A DNA stretch of 64,000 nt from Streptomyces tardus (GTDB lineage Bacteria > Actinomycetota > Actinomycetes > Streptomycetales > Streptomycetaceae). Shown one piece after another: positions 25,215-34,701 of the stretch (position 1 is its first letter; each line of letters starts with the position of its first letter). The notes under the pieces were generated by a model. It worked only from the letters and a program-made list of their open reading frames with translations, had not been told where the DNA came from and did no database searches. The position numbers were made by a program, and so were the translations under genes. The DNA lies in the NCBI RefSeq assembly GCF_018101125.2, contig NZ_JAELVF020000004.1:558001-622000 (forward strand), read 5' to 3'.

Positions 25215-26139
25215 GAGCCGGCTCCTTTGTCTCTCTCCCCAGGAGCGCACGTGGGAATGCGTACCCCTGGCGACGGTCGGTCCTGTGTGGAGATGGTCAA
25301 TTGCTGGGCAGACGCATGGCTTTGAGGCCTGCGCGGGGCAACTCACGTGGTGGGCGAGCGGGTTCGCCCCGGACGGTGATCTGCGCGGCGATGGGACGGA
25401 ACGTGCCTGCGGCCGGGAAGCGGTTGGCTTCGGAGCCCAAGCAGTCCTGTCGTCCTGGTTGAGGGGCCGTACGCCCGATGGCTCGGCTCTCGCGCCCGGC
25501 GCTGTCAGCGGGTTGAGGAGGATCTGCCGAGTCCGCCCCGACCCGCTGTGCGTGGTCGGGGGTCGGTGGATCCGGGTGTGGGTCCTGCCGACGCGAGATA
25601 CACCTTGCGATGAGCCATGCTCGGACGTCCTTCCACGGAACTGCGGAAGCCCCCATGGTCGACTCACGGAAGCCCACACGCAAACCCTGCGTGGTCGTTC
25701 GAATGCAATGAGCCACCATGGTTCGGGTCGTCCTCGGCGCACATCGAACGAGGGGGGCGATCTGCGCACGCGTGCCGGTGGTTGGAAGTCCGCTTGTGGT
25801 TCCGTGCGGCGAGAGGTGCGGTCATGGGTGCGCGATGCGAATGCGTCTGGTCGTGCGCCGAGCGGTGTGACGTTGGCGGCGACAAGGCCGGTCCCCTCCA
25901 AGAGGGCCCGAGGCCTGACGACCTGTCAAGTGACTGACTGAGCAGCGTACTTGAGGGGCGCAGCGGCATTCGACTGCCAGGCTCGGGACGCCGGCGTCGC
26001 CCGGTGGTTTCCATCGGTGGTGGCACCGGGTCCTGCGCTCGTTCCGGGCCGCCGGTCGGGGGAGCGGGGTGGCGTCGTGGTGGTGATTCCTCCGTGCACA
26101 CCCCTTGACCGGCGTTCGAGAGGTCCCCCAGAGTGCGGG
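25215..26139. other. 925-bp stretch without a supported gene
   Basis: Open frames on both strands lack family resemblance and codon bias. I see no tRNA, hairpin terminator with clear context, or riboswitch. The right end contains TTGACC at 26105-26110, a possible -35 for the LacI gene. Confidence 0.4.
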
Positions 26140-26140
26140 C

Positions 26141-26165
26141 TAATGCGCATCACTAATGCGCATTA
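26141..26165. promoter_or_regulatory. Tandem LacI-type operator
   Basis: TAATGCGCATTA (26154-26165) is a perfect 12-bp palindrome with the central CG typical of LacI/GalR operators. A near copy, TAATGCGCATCA (26141-26152), precedes it by 13 bases. Both lie 20-45 bp before the LacI-family gene, as expected for autoregulation of the operon. Confidence 0.7.
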
Positions 26166-26184
26166 GCCGAGAGATGGGGTCGTT

Positions 26185-27363
26185 GTGAGGGAAGCCGGTA
26201 AGCGGACGCGTGGCCGTGGGACGACGGCGCGTCCGGGGCGGCCGCGGCAGGCGGAGGTCGCACGGCTGGCCGGTGTCTCGCAGACCACGGTCTCGCTGGT
26301 GCTCGGCAAAAAGACGGGCGGCGCGGCGATCTCCGAGGAGACCCGGCAGAAGGTGGTCGGGGCGGCCGAGAGTCTTGGCTACGTACCGGACCCGGCGGCT
26401 CGTCGACTGGCGGCGGCGCGCAACAACCTGCTGGGCGTGTTCAGCTTCACGGCGACCTTTCCCACGGATGTGCAGCACTCGTACTACCCGTTCCTGGTGG
26501 GTGTGGAGCAGGAGGCGGCGGCACAGGGGTACGACCTGGTGCTGTTCACCGGTTCCAGTCCGGGTGGCACCGGTGGGGGGACGCACGCGCTGCACCGGGC
26601 CCGGCTGGCCGACGGCTGTCTGATTCTGGGTCGCCACGCACCGACTGCCGAGTTGTGCAGGCTGGTGGCGGAGGGGTTTCCCGTTGTCCACCTCGGACGG
26701 CGGGACGAACCGGAGGGTCCTGCCTGGGTCGGCGCCGACTACGTCAGCGCGAGCCGGGGTGTCGTGGAACGGCTGGTGGCACTCGGGCATCGCCGGATCG
26801 TCCTGGTTCGCGAGGACGACGAGGCGCCGGCGTCCACCGACCGTGAACAGGGGGTCCGGGAGGGGCTCGAGGAGGCCGGGTTGCCGGTGGGGCCCGAGGC
26901 GGTGTTCCGCAGTGCCGATCCGGCGCGGGAGCTGACGTCGGATCGGGTACGCGAGTGGGTGGCGGACGGGGTCACCGCGTTCGTCGCGGAGGAGACCGAC
27001 ACCTCGGCGGCCTGGCGGGCGCTGAACGCGGCGCTCGCCGAAGCGGGGCTCAACTGCCCCGGCGATGTGTCGCTCGCGCTCCTCGGCAGCCCGCCGCCGG
27101 ACGCGGCGGACGGTCCGACACCGGCCGGCTTCGACATTCCCCGGGCCCAACTCGGCGCGGCCGCCGTCCGGTTGCTCGCGGCCCTGGTCGCCGGGGAGCA
27201 GGCGAGCGAACCGCTTGTGGCGTGCACCTTCCGGCCGGGCGACACCCTGGCGCCACCACGGCGGACGTCACCGCAACCACCCGATCCGTTGCCGGGGCCT
27301 CGTGTCCCGGGGCGCGGTCGGAACCGCAACACCCGTACCGAACAAGGAGAACCAACGCAGTGA
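26185..27363 (+). CDS. LacI family transcriptional regulator
   Basis: The 392-residue protein has a LacI helix-turn-helix (AEVARLAGVSQTTVSLVLGK), hinge helix (PDPAARRLAAARNNLLGVF) and periplasmic-binding-protein-like effector domain, with the C-terminal CTFRPGDTLAPP segment. It heads an operon: its TGA overlaps the GTG of the FAD oxidoreductase (GTGA). The paired palindromes just upstream are its likely operator. The effector is presumably a sugar or related catabolite. A proline/arginine-rich tail extends past the usual end. Confidence 0.92.
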   Translation: MREAGKRTRGRGTTARPGRPRQAEVARLAGVSQTTVSLVLGKKTGGAAISEETRQKVVGAAESLGYVPDPAARRLAAARNNLLGVFSFTATFPTDVQHSYYPFLVGVEQEAAAQGYDLVLFTGSSPGGTGGGTHALHRARLADGCLILGRHAPTAELCRLVAEGFPVVHLGRRDEPEGPAWVGADYVSASRGVVERLVALGHRRIVLVREDDEAPASTDREQGVREGLEEAGLPVGPEAVFRSADPARELTSDRVREWVADGVTAFVAEETDTSAAWRALNAALAEAGLNCPGDVSLALLGSPPPDAADGPTPAGFDIPRAQLGAAAVRLLAALVAGEQASEPLVACTFRPGDTLAPPRRTSPQPPDPLPGPRVPGRGRNRNTRTEQGEPTQ

Positions 27364-28970
27364 CACCCGAACCTGACATCCTCATCGTCGGCGGCGGCCT
27401 GGGCGGCGTGGCAGCCGCGCTCGCGGCCTGCCGGGCCGGACGGACCGTCGTCCTCACCGAGGAGACGGACTGGATCGGTGGCCAGCTCACCTCGCAGGCG
27501 GTGCCGCCGGACGAGCACCCGTGGGTCGAGCAGTTCGGTACGACCGCGTCGTACCGGGGGATGCGCGAGTCGATCCGCGACTACTACCGGCAGTGGTATC
27601 CACTGCGTTCCGAGGCGCGCGACCTTCCCCGGCTGAACCCGGGCGCTGGGCGGGTCAGCAAGCTCTGCCACGAGCCGCGCGTCGCGCTCGCGGTGCTGGA
27701 GGGGCTGCTCGCGCCGCACCGGTCGGCGGGTCGGCTGACCGTCCTGACCGAACACGTTCCGGTCGCCGCCGCGACGGACAACGATGTCATCACCTCGGTC
27801 ACCGTCGAGGACCGGCGTGCGGGCGTTCGCCGTACGCTCCACGCCCCCTACGTCATCGACGCCACCGAGACCGGCGAACTGCTCGAACTCGCCGATGTGG
27901 AACACGGGTTGGGCGCCGAGGCGCGCGCCGAGTTCGACGAGCCGAACGCGCCCGAGCAGGCACAGCCGCTCAACCAGCAGGGCATCACCGTCTGTTTCGC
28001 GCTCTCCCACCACGAGGGCGAGAACCACGTCATCGACCGCCCCGCCGACTACGACTTCTGGCGCACCTACCAGCCGGACTTCTGGCCCGGCCCGCTGCTC
28101 GGTTTCCTCGCCCCCGACCCGCGTTCGCTGGAGGCGGTGCCCCGGACGTTCCTGCCGAACCCCTCGACCGACCCGCTCGCCGTCAGCGCCGACCAGAGCG
28201 CGGACGCCGGCGACAAGGAGCTGTGGGGGTTCCGCCGTATCCTCGCCCGCAAGCTGCACCGCCCGGGGGCCTTCGACTCCGACATCACCCTGGTGAACTG
28301 GCCGCTCAACGACTACTGGCTCAAACCGCTGATCGGCGCGGGCGAGCAGACGTCGGCCGAAGCGGTTGCCGAGGCACGGCAGTTGTCTCTCTCGGTCCTG
28401 TACTGGTTGCAGACCGAGGCGCCCCGTGAGGACGGCGGTACCGGCTTCCCGGGGCTGCGCATCCGCCCCGACATCACCGGCACCGAGGACGGTCTGGCCA
28501 AGGCGCCCTACATCCGTGAGTCGCGCCGGATCAAGGCCGTCACCACCGTGACCGAGCAGGACGTCGCGATCGACGTGGTCGGGCCGTACGGGCGGACCCG
28601 CTACCGGGACTCGGTCGGCGTCGGCAACTACCGCATCGATCTGCACCCCTCCACCGGCGGCGACAACTACATCGACGTCGGCTCGGTGCCGTTCGAGATC
28701 CCGCTGGGGGCGCTGATACCCCGCCGCGTCCGCAACCTGCTGCCGGCCGGCAAGAACATCGGCACCACCCACATCACCAACGGCTGCTACCGACTCCACC
28801 CGGTCGAGTGGAACATCGGCGAGGTCGCCGGCGCGCTGGCCGCGCACTGCCTCGACCAGGGCGCCGAACCGCACCAGGTGCAGGCCGAGGACCAGCGGTT
28901 CGCCGAGTTCGCCCGGCAGTTGGACCGGGAGGGAGTACAGCGTCACTGGCCCGACGTACGGGGCTACTGA
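27360..28970 (+). CDS. FAD-dependent oxidoreductase (FAD_oxidored, PF12831-like)
   Basis: The 536-residue protein begins DILIVGGGLGGVAAALAACR with an FAD-binding GxGxxG, followed by TEETDWIGGQLTSQAVP, typical of the PF12831 family, and ends with LPAGKNIGTTHITNGCYRLH, the C-terminal FAD contact. Such enzymes are found in sugar or organic-acid catabolic operons; substrate unknown. The GTG start at 27360 overlaps the LacI stop. Its 3' end is intact to the TGA at 28970, but the last 175 bases are duplicated inverted just downstream. Confidence 0.88.
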   Translation: MTPEPDILIVGGGLGGVAAALAACRAGRTVVLTEETDWIGGQLTSQAVPPDEHPWVEQFGTTASYRGMRESIRDYYRQWYPLRSEARDLPRLNPGAGRVSKLCHEPRVALAVLEGLLAPHRSAGRLTVLTEHVPVAAATDNDVITSVTVEDRRAGVRRTLHAPYVIDATETGELLELADVEHGLGAEARAEFDEPNAPEQAQPLNQQGITVCFALSHHEGENHVIDRPADYDFWRTYQPDFWPGPLLGFLAPDPRSLEAVPRTFLPNPSTDPLAVSADQSADAGDKELWGFRRILARKLHRPGAFDSDITLVNWPLNDYWLKPLIGAGEQTSAEAVAEARQLSLSVLYWLQTEAPREDGGTGFPGLRIRPDITGTEDGLAKAPYIRESRRIKAVTTVTEQDVAIDVVGPYGRTRYRDSVGVGNYRIDLHPSTGGDNYIDVGSVPFEIPLGALIPRRVRNLLPAGKNIGTTHITNGCYRLHPVEWNIGEVAGALAAHCLDQGAEPHQVQAEDQRFAEFARQLDREGVQRHWPDVRGY

Positions 28971-29209
28971 CATCTCCCGGCAGCGCACCCGCTTCCCGAA
29001 CGCGTTCGGGAAGCGGGTGCGCTGCCGGGAGATGTCAGTAGCCCCGTACGTCGGGCCAGTGACGCTGTACTCCCTCCCGGTCCAACTGCCGGGCGAACTC
29101 GGCGAACCGCTGGTCCTCGGCCTGCACCTGGTGCGGTTCGGCGCCCTGGTCGAGGCAGTGCGCGGCCAGCGCGCCGGCGACCTCGCCGATGTTCCACTCG
29201 ACCGGGTGG
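28796..29209. repeat. 414-bp fold-back palindrome at the end of the FAD oxidoreductase gene
   Basis: Bases 28796-29002 and 29003-29209 are reverse complements (207-bp arms, no spacer) centred on AACG/CGTT. In addition 28808-28875 is repeated directly at 29206-29273 (68 bp). The centre lies 32 bp after the stop of the oxidoreductase. The structure separates this gene from hyuA, which it should adjoin. Confidence 0.85.
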
Positions 29210-29265
29210 AACATCGGCGAGGTCGCCGGCGCGCTGGCCGCGCACTGCCTCGACCAGGGCGCCGA

Positions 29266-29387
29266 ACCGCACCGGCCACGCCCGGAAAAGTTATCCACAG
29301 GACGACAGGCGCGCTGTGCACAAGTCGACTTGTGCACAGCGCGCCTGTCGTCCTGTGGATAACTTTTCCGGGCGTGGCCGGTGCGGT
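29266..29387. repeat. 122-bp perfect palindrome carrying DnaA-box-like 9-mers
   Basis: The 61-bp arms meet at CAAGTC/GACTTG (29326/29327). The sequence holds TTATCCACA at 29291-29299 with its complement at 29354-29362, and TTGTGCACA at 29330-29338 with its complement at 29315-29323. These are DnaA-box consensus or near-consensus 9-mers, unrelated to the flanking catabolic genes. They suggest a piece of an origin or dnaA/dnaN-type region was captured here. Confidence 0.8.
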
Positions 29388-29436
29388 CCTCACCCGCCGA
29401 CTCGCCGCCCTCGGCCGACGGTCCTGGATGTGGCCC

Positions 29437-29666
29437 TCGCAGTCGATCTCCTCCAGCAACCTGCCGAGTGCTTCCACGATGCCGTGTGCGACACCGTCTT
29501 CGTGGTGGTGGCTGGTGGGGACCTTCACCGACGCCGTGGCCGTCGACGCCGCAACGCTCGAACTGCTGGGCCAGGTGAAGGTCCCCACCAGCCACCACCA
29601 CGAAGACGGTGTCGCACACGGCATCGTGGAAGCACTCGGCAGGTTGCTGGAGGAGATCGACTGCGA
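29437..29666. repeat. Inverted repeat replacing the start of hyuA (93-bp arms, 44-bp spacer)
   Basis: Bases 29437-29529 are the reverse complement of 29574-29666. The inner end reads GGTGGGGACCTTCACC, which also fits the GGTFT motif expected at the start of hyuA, so an inverted microhomology could have driven the switch. A further 38-bp direct repeat links 29378-29415 to 29771-29808. Confidence 0.82.
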
Positions 29667-31617
29667 CCCGCAGGATGTCGCCTTCCTCGCCCACGGAACG
29701 ACCCAGGCGACCAACGCCCTGCTGGAGGGGGACGTCGCCACCACCGGTCTGATCGGCATCGGCACCGGACCCGGTGCGGTCCTCACCCGCCGACTCGCCG
29801 CCCTCGGCAAGCTCGAACTCACCCCGGGCAAACGGCTGCCGCTGGTCTACGCCCACGTTCCCGACCACCGCGACCGGGACGCGGTGGGGCAGGCGGCGGA
29901 CTCGCTGGTGCGGCAGGGCGCCGAAGTCCTGGTCGCCAGCGAACCGTTCAGCGTGGACCGGCCCGAGGGCGAGGAGGCCGTACTGGAGGCCGCACGCGGG
30001 CACGGGCTGCCGATGACCGCCGGGCACGAGATCACCTCGCTCTACGGGCTGCACAAGCGCACCCGCACCGCCGTCGTCAACGCGGCGATCCTGCCCCGGA
30101 TGCTCGCGACCGCCGATCTGGTGGACGCCTCCATCACCAGGGCCGGGGTGACCGCCCCGCTGATGGTGATGCGCTGCGACGGTGGCGTGATGTCGCTGGA
30201 CGAGATGCGTCGCCGTCCGCTGCTGACGATCCTGTCCGGCCCGGCGGCCGGGGTGGCGGGCGCGCTCATGCAGGAACGCATCAGCGAGGGGGTGTTCCTG
30301 GAGACGGGCGGGACGTCCACCGACATCAGCGTGGTACGCCGCGGCAAGGTCGCCGTCCAGCACGCCACGGTGCTGGGCAAGAAGTCCTACCTCAACGCGC
30401 TGGACGTCCGTACGGTCGGCGTCGGCGGTGGCTCCATGGTCCGCATCGGTGACGGCGCCAACCGCACTGTCACCGGCGTCGGACCGCGGAGCGCCCACAT
30501 CGCCGGACTGCCGTACGCCTGCTTCGCCTCCGTCGAGGAGCTGCGGGACGCCACGGTCGGCACCATCAGGCCGATGGCCGACGACCCGGCCGACTACGCC
30601 GTGCTCGACGCCGCCGGCGGCAGGTTCGCCATCACCATGACCTGCGCCGCCAACGCGCTCGGACTGGTCCCCGAGGGGGACTTCGCCCGCTGCGACCCGC
30701 AGGTGGCCAGGGCCGCGCTCGCACCGCTCGCCGCTCTGCTCGGTACGGACGTCGACGGGGCCGCGACGCAGCTGCTCGACGCGGGCGTCGAGCAGGTGAA
30801 GACGGTCGTCGACGCGATGGTCGGCGACTACCGGCTGGACGAGGACACCGCCGTACTCGTCGGCGGGGGCGGCGGTGCCGCCTCGGTCACCCCTCATCTG
30901 GCCCGGCTCACCGGCTTCGAGGGCCGTATCGCCCGGCACAGCGAGGTGATCAGCCCGATCGGTGTCGCCCTGGCGCTGGTCCGTGAGCAGATCGAGCGGA
31001 TCATCCCGGGCGCCGGCCAGGAACAGATCCTCGCGGTACGGGCCGAGGCGGAGGCCGCGGTCGTCGCCCAGGGAGCGGCGGCCGAGGGCGTCGAGGTCGA
31101 GGTCACCGTGGACCCGCAGACCAGCAAGGTCCGCGCGGTCGCCACCGGCGCCACGGAGTTGCGCACCCAGGACCGGGCACACCGGACGGACGACGGCGAG
31201 CGGTTGCGCAACGCCGCCGCCAGCCTCAAGACCGACGCCTCCGCCGTCGAGGTCCTCGCCGCCGCCGGGGCCCACACCGTGTACGGGACCGAGGTGCGCC
31301 GCCGACTGCGCGCCACCCGCCGCCCGGTACGGGTCGTGGACGCCGACGGAGTGGTGCGGCTGCATGTGGCGGACGCCCATGTGGAGTCCACCACGGTCGC
31401 CGACGCCCCGGGCGTACTGGCCCGGCTGGTGAAGGAGAAGACCTCCTACGGCGACGGCGGGGTACGGGCGCCGGCAGTACGGCTGTTGCTCGGCTCCCGG
31501 ATAGCGGACCTCTCCGGCGTACTGGAGCCCGAGCCGCTACTGGCCCTGGCGCGTGGGGAGTTGCGCTCGCGCGGCGGCGCCGAACCGGTGGTGGCGGTCG
31601 TGGAGGTGCGGTCGTGA
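29521..31617 (+). pseudogene. Hydantoinase/oxoprolinase subunit A (HyuA family), native 5' end missing
   Basis: From TFTDAVAVDAATLELLGQVK onward the frame encodes a full HyuA: HGTTQATNALLEG, HKRTRTAVVNAAILPRM, the ATP-binding-like SGPAAGVAGA and ETGGTSTDISVV, and a C-terminal GGGGGAASVTPHLARLTG. The expected first 10-15 residues (hydrophobic strand plus DVGG) are replaced by inverted-repeat sequence. The frame stays open upstream to 29017, so a fusion could be translated, but it would be artificial. HyuA enzymes hydrolyse lactams with ATP. If the junction is an assembly error the gene is intact. It overlaps the next gene by GTGA. Confidence 0.82.
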
Positions 31618-32210
31618 GCCCCGCGGGTCGGCCCGCCGGGCCGGCGCTGGAGGCCACCGCCGATCTGGACTTCGCGGTACGGCTGCTGGCCGCCACCCCG
31701 ACGCACGAGAGCCGTGACCCGCAGCTGCTCCGTCAATGGGCCCGGTGTGCCGACGGGTTCGGGGCCTCGCTGCCGAGGGTGGAGTTCACCTCCACGGTGG
31801 TGGAACGCGCCGACGGTCTCCAGCAGGGCCTGCTCGCGAGGTACCGCTCCCGCCCCACGCCCACCGTCGAACTGTTCACCGACACCCTGGCCGCCGCCGA
31901 GGAGCTGGTCGACCGGCGCGGCTGGCGGCACTGGTACCCACCGGGCTCGCTCCGCGCAGCCGCGCTCGCCCACGAGACCGTCCACGAGCGACTCCACCAC
32001 GGGCCCGAACGGCTCGCGCTCAAGCGGGAGTTGGGACATGTGCTGCTGCGCTGCGGCCGACTCCGGTGGTACGGCCATGTCGCGGGCGCCGAGGAGGTCG
32101 CCGCGCACGCGTACGCCCGCACCGTCTGCGGCCTGGGACGCAGCCCGCTGCTGCTGACCGCCGCGCTCGCCGAAGTCTTCACCCAGAAGGACACCCACAG
32201 AGAGAAGTAA
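31614..32210 (+). CDS. Hypothetical protein with HExxH motif
   Basis: I do not recognise this 198-residue protein as a named family. It contains HETVH at residues 120-124 inside AALAHETVHERLHHG, and about 36 residues later GAEEVAAHAYARTV, whose Glu160/161 could be the third ligand of a gluzincin-type zinc site, as in ImmA/IrrE-like peptidases. No signal peptide, so cytosolic. It starts with GTG overlapping the hyuA stop and is followed within 5 bases by the permease gene, so it is part of the operon. It might process a peptide or an N-acyl/amide substrate; that is speculation. Confidence 0.72.
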   Translation: MSPAGRPAGPALEATADLDFAVRLLAATPTHESRDPQLLRQWARCADGFGASLPRVEFTSTVVERADGLQQGLLARYRSRPTPTVELFTDTLAAAEELVDRRGWRHWYPPGSLRAAALAHETVHERLHHGPERLALKRELGHVLLRCGRLRWYGHVAGAEEVAAHAYARTVCGLGRSPLLLTAALAEVFTQKDTHREK

Positions 32211-32214
32211 CGTC

Positions 32215-33495
32215 ATGGGCGTTGTCATCCTGCTCATCATGGCGGTCGGAGTGGCCGCGATGCTGAGCCGCAAACTCCCCACCGCCTTCGCTCTGGTGGG
32301 TATGGCCGTCGCCATCGCGGTGGCCGCCGGAGCCGCGTTCTCCGGCGAGGAGAGCGTGCTGGACACGGTGCTCCAGGAGGGCGCGCCGATGCTCGCCTCG
32401 ACGATGATCGCGGTACTGCTCGGCTCCTGGCTCGGCAAACTGCTGGACGAGACGGGCGTCGCCTCGACCATCGTCCGCAAGATCGTCGAGTTCGGCGGTG
32501 ACCGGCCGACCGTGGTGGCCCTCGGTGTACTCGGCGTCTCCGCGCTCATCGGTACGGTGACGGGCTCGGCGCCGGCGGCGATGATGGCGGGCATCATCGG
32601 TATCCCCGCGATGATCGCGGTGGGCATCCCCAAGGTCACCGCGGCCGGCACCATCCTGATGGGCATCGCCGTCGGTGTGCCGTTCGAGCTGCCGATCTGG
32701 CAGTTCTTCTCCTCCGCACTGGATCTGTCGGTGCCGCAGGTCCGGTCGTTCATGGTGAAGCTGTTCCCGTTCGCGCTGGTCGCGGCGGTCGGTTACGTGC
32801 TGATCGAGACCCGGCGGCGCGGCGTCGAGCACGCCTGGGCCTTCAAGTCGGCCTCCGCCAAGCCGAGTTCGCGCCGCGAGCGGCTCGGTGACGCGCCCTG
32901 GTACGCGCTGCTCACCCCGGTCGTACCGCTGGTGCTGGCGCTCGGCTTCGAACTCGCGATCATCCCCTCGCTGCTCGCCGGCGTGCTGTACGGACTGGTC
33001 ACCACCACCAGGCCCCGGGACATGAACAAGCGGCTGCTGCGCACCCTCTACGGGGGCTTCAACGTGGCCGCGCCGCCGATCGCCCTGTTCATCGCGATCG
33101 GGATGCTGCTCGCGGCGGTCCAACTGCCCGGCGCCGTGGCGGCGTTGGAACCGCTGGTGAAGGCGGTCAGCCCGCAGAACCCGATCGTGTTCGTGCTGGT
33201 CTTCACCCTGCTGGTGCCGCTCTGCCTCTATCGCGGCCCGCTCAACATCTACGGCCTCGGGGCGGGTATAGCGGGCGTGCTGATCGCCGCCCAGATCTAT
33301 CCCGCGATGGCGGTGCTCGGCATCGCCGCCTCGTACAACCAGGTCTTCGGTGTGTCGGACCCGACCAGTACCCAGACGGTGTGGAGCGCCCAGTACGCGG
33401 GGGTGAGTCCGCAGCAGGTGATGGTGCGCACCCTGCCGTACGTCTGGACCGTCGCCCTGGGCGGCTTCGTCGTCACCGCCGCCACCTATCTGTGA
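32215..33495 (+). CDS. GntP/DcuC-like organic-acid permease
   Basis: The 426-residue protein has about 11-12 hydrophobic segments, beginning VVILLIMAVGVAAML. It has a re-entrant-looking SALIGTVTGSAPAAMMAGII and a second half with LFIAIGMLLAAVQLPGAV, the two-fold layout of ion-transporter superfamily permeases (GntP, DcuC, CitM). It probably imports the substrate of the LacI operon, with protons or sodium. It follows the HExxH gene by 4 bases. The exact family is uncertain. Confidence 0.78.
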   Translation: MGVVILLIMAVGVAAMLSRKLPTAFALVGMAVAIAVAAGAAFSGEESVLDTVLQEGAPMLASTMIAVLLGSWLGKLLDETGVASTIVRKIVEFGGDRPTVVALGVLGVSALIGTVTGSAPAAMMAGIIGIPAMIAVGIPKVTAAGTILMGIAVGVPFELPIWQFFSSALDLSVPQVRSFMVKLFPFALVAAVGYVLIETRRRGVEHAWAFKSASAKPSSRRERLGDAPWYALLTPVVPLVLALGFELAIIPSLLAGVLYGLVTTTRPRDMNKRLLRTLYGGFNVAAPPIALFIAIGMLLAAVQLPGAVAALEPLVKAVSPQNPIVFVLVFTLLVPLCLYRGPLNIYGLGAGIAGVLIAAQIYPAMAVLGIAASYNQVFGVSDPTSTQTVWSAQYAGVSPQQVMVRTLPYVWTVALGGFVVTAATYL

Positions 33496-33534
33496 GCCAC
33501 GTAGATCAACCAACTCCCGGAACGGAGAGATCAG

Positions 33535-34584
33535 TTGAACGAGCCGCGGCACCACCACACCGAGCAGTCCCCGCCCATGGCCGGCGTCAACCGCAGGAGC
33601 TTCCTGCGGGGGGCCGCCGCCACCGGCACCGTCCTCGCGGTCGGTACGGCGGTCGGCACCGCCATGACGTCCACAGCCGCCGCCGCGCCGGGCGGCTTCC
33701 CCGACTACAGGTACGCGAAGACGCTGCTGATCCCGTCGGAGCTGAAGTACCGGCCCACCGGCGAGATCATCTTCCCGTGTATCCGGGGCGTGTACGACCG
33801 GCTGTCCAACCCGCTGGGTCGCTACTACCTCTACTACGCGCCGCACGATCCGCCCGGCGGCATCTGCCTCGCCTACGGAGACTCCCTGGAAGGGCCGTTC
33901 ACCGAGTACCCGCACAACCCGATCGTCTCGAAGGACTGGCAGCCGCACTACAACGTCTCCCATGTCTCCTCGCCGCACGTGTTGTGGAACGAGGACGCGG
34001 GGGAGATGTGGCTCTACTTCCACGGCGAGAACCACACCACCCGTCTCGCCCGCTCCAAGGACGGCATCGACTTCACCTATGACCGGGTGGTGCTGGACAA
34101 GTCGATGCTCCCGAGCGGAACGCAGGAGACCTCCTACGCCCGGGTCTTCCGGTACGACCTGCCGGATCGCGGGGCGCGCTACGTCATGCTCTTCATGCGC
34201 AGACCCCAAGCCGACAACCGTGACATCGGCTGGGGTTGGTCCGCCGACGGACGGTCCTGGTCCTTCGCCCAGGAACCCCTCGTCCGGCACTCGGACGTCG
34301 GGATGCGGGACCTGAGCGGCCCGCATCTGCTGACCCGCAACGGCAGCGCGTATGTCGTCTACCACACCGACAAGGGCAGCGGCGGCAACCTGTTGATCAC
34401 CGAGGTCGGCCGTGACTTCTCCCGTCGCGAGCATCTCGGTGTCTTCCACGCCTCGATGGACGGCGGGCCCGACAACGGTCGCGTTGCCGCGCCGAGTTTC
34501 GGCACCGACAAGGGCGTGCCGTACATGGTGTACGAGGCGGGCGACCGGCTGAACGGGTCGATCGCGGTGGCCCGGGGGAGCTGA
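33535..34584 (+). CDS. Tat-exported beta-propeller protein (glycosidase-like fold)
   Basis: The 349-residue precursor has a Tat signal (NRRSFLRGAAATGTVLAVGT, cleavage after AAAA). The mature part repeats short Trp/Tyr-rich blades such as YYLYYAPHDPPGGICLAYGD, MWLYFHGENHTTRLARSKDG and IGWGWSADGRSWSF, the pattern of five-bladed GH43/GH32-like propellers. No definite catalytic triad is identified. The TTG start at 33535 follows GGAGAG. As the last gene of the LacI operon it may release or bind an extracellular carbohydrate. Confidence 0.8.
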   Translation: MNEPRHHHTEQSPPMAGVNRRSFLRGAAATGTVLAVGTAVGTAMTSTAAAAPGGFPDYRYAKTLLIPSELKYRPTGEIIFPCIRGVYDRLSNPLGRYYLYYAPHDPPGGICLAYGDSLEGPFTEYPHNPIVSKDWQPHYNVSHVSSPHVLWNEDAGEMWLYFHGENHTTRLARSKDGIDFTYDRVVLDKSMLPSGTQETSYARVFRYDLPDRGARYVMLFMRRPQADNRDIGWGWSADGRSWSFAQEPLVRHSDVGMRDLSGPHLLTRNGSAYVVYHTDKGSGGNLLITEVGRDFSRREHLGVFHASMDGGPDNGRVAAPSFGTDKGVPYMVYEAGDRLNGSIAVARGS

Positions 34585-34600
34585 GCAACGCCGTCGGAGG

Positions 34601-34692
34601 CGGCCGTCCACCTGCCGGGGAGGCGAGGGGACGGCCGCCCCCGTGCGCTGAGCGGCTCCGGGGCTCGCGGCCCTCTCAGGACCGCGAGCCCC
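34601..34692. terminator. Two hairpins between convergent genes
   Basis: CGGCCGTCC (34601-34609) pairs with 34629-34637, and GGGGCTCGCGG (34660-34670) pairs perfectly with 34682-34692. They separate the beta-propeller gene from the convergent papain-like gene and can terminate both. Confidence 0.65.
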
Positions 34693-34701
34693 GCGGTCGC
34701 C

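Noticed and set aside
32179-34611. 810-codon minus-strand open frame opposite the permease and propeller genes
   Set aside because: His/Arg/Gly-rich translation spanning two real genes on the other strand; no start context.
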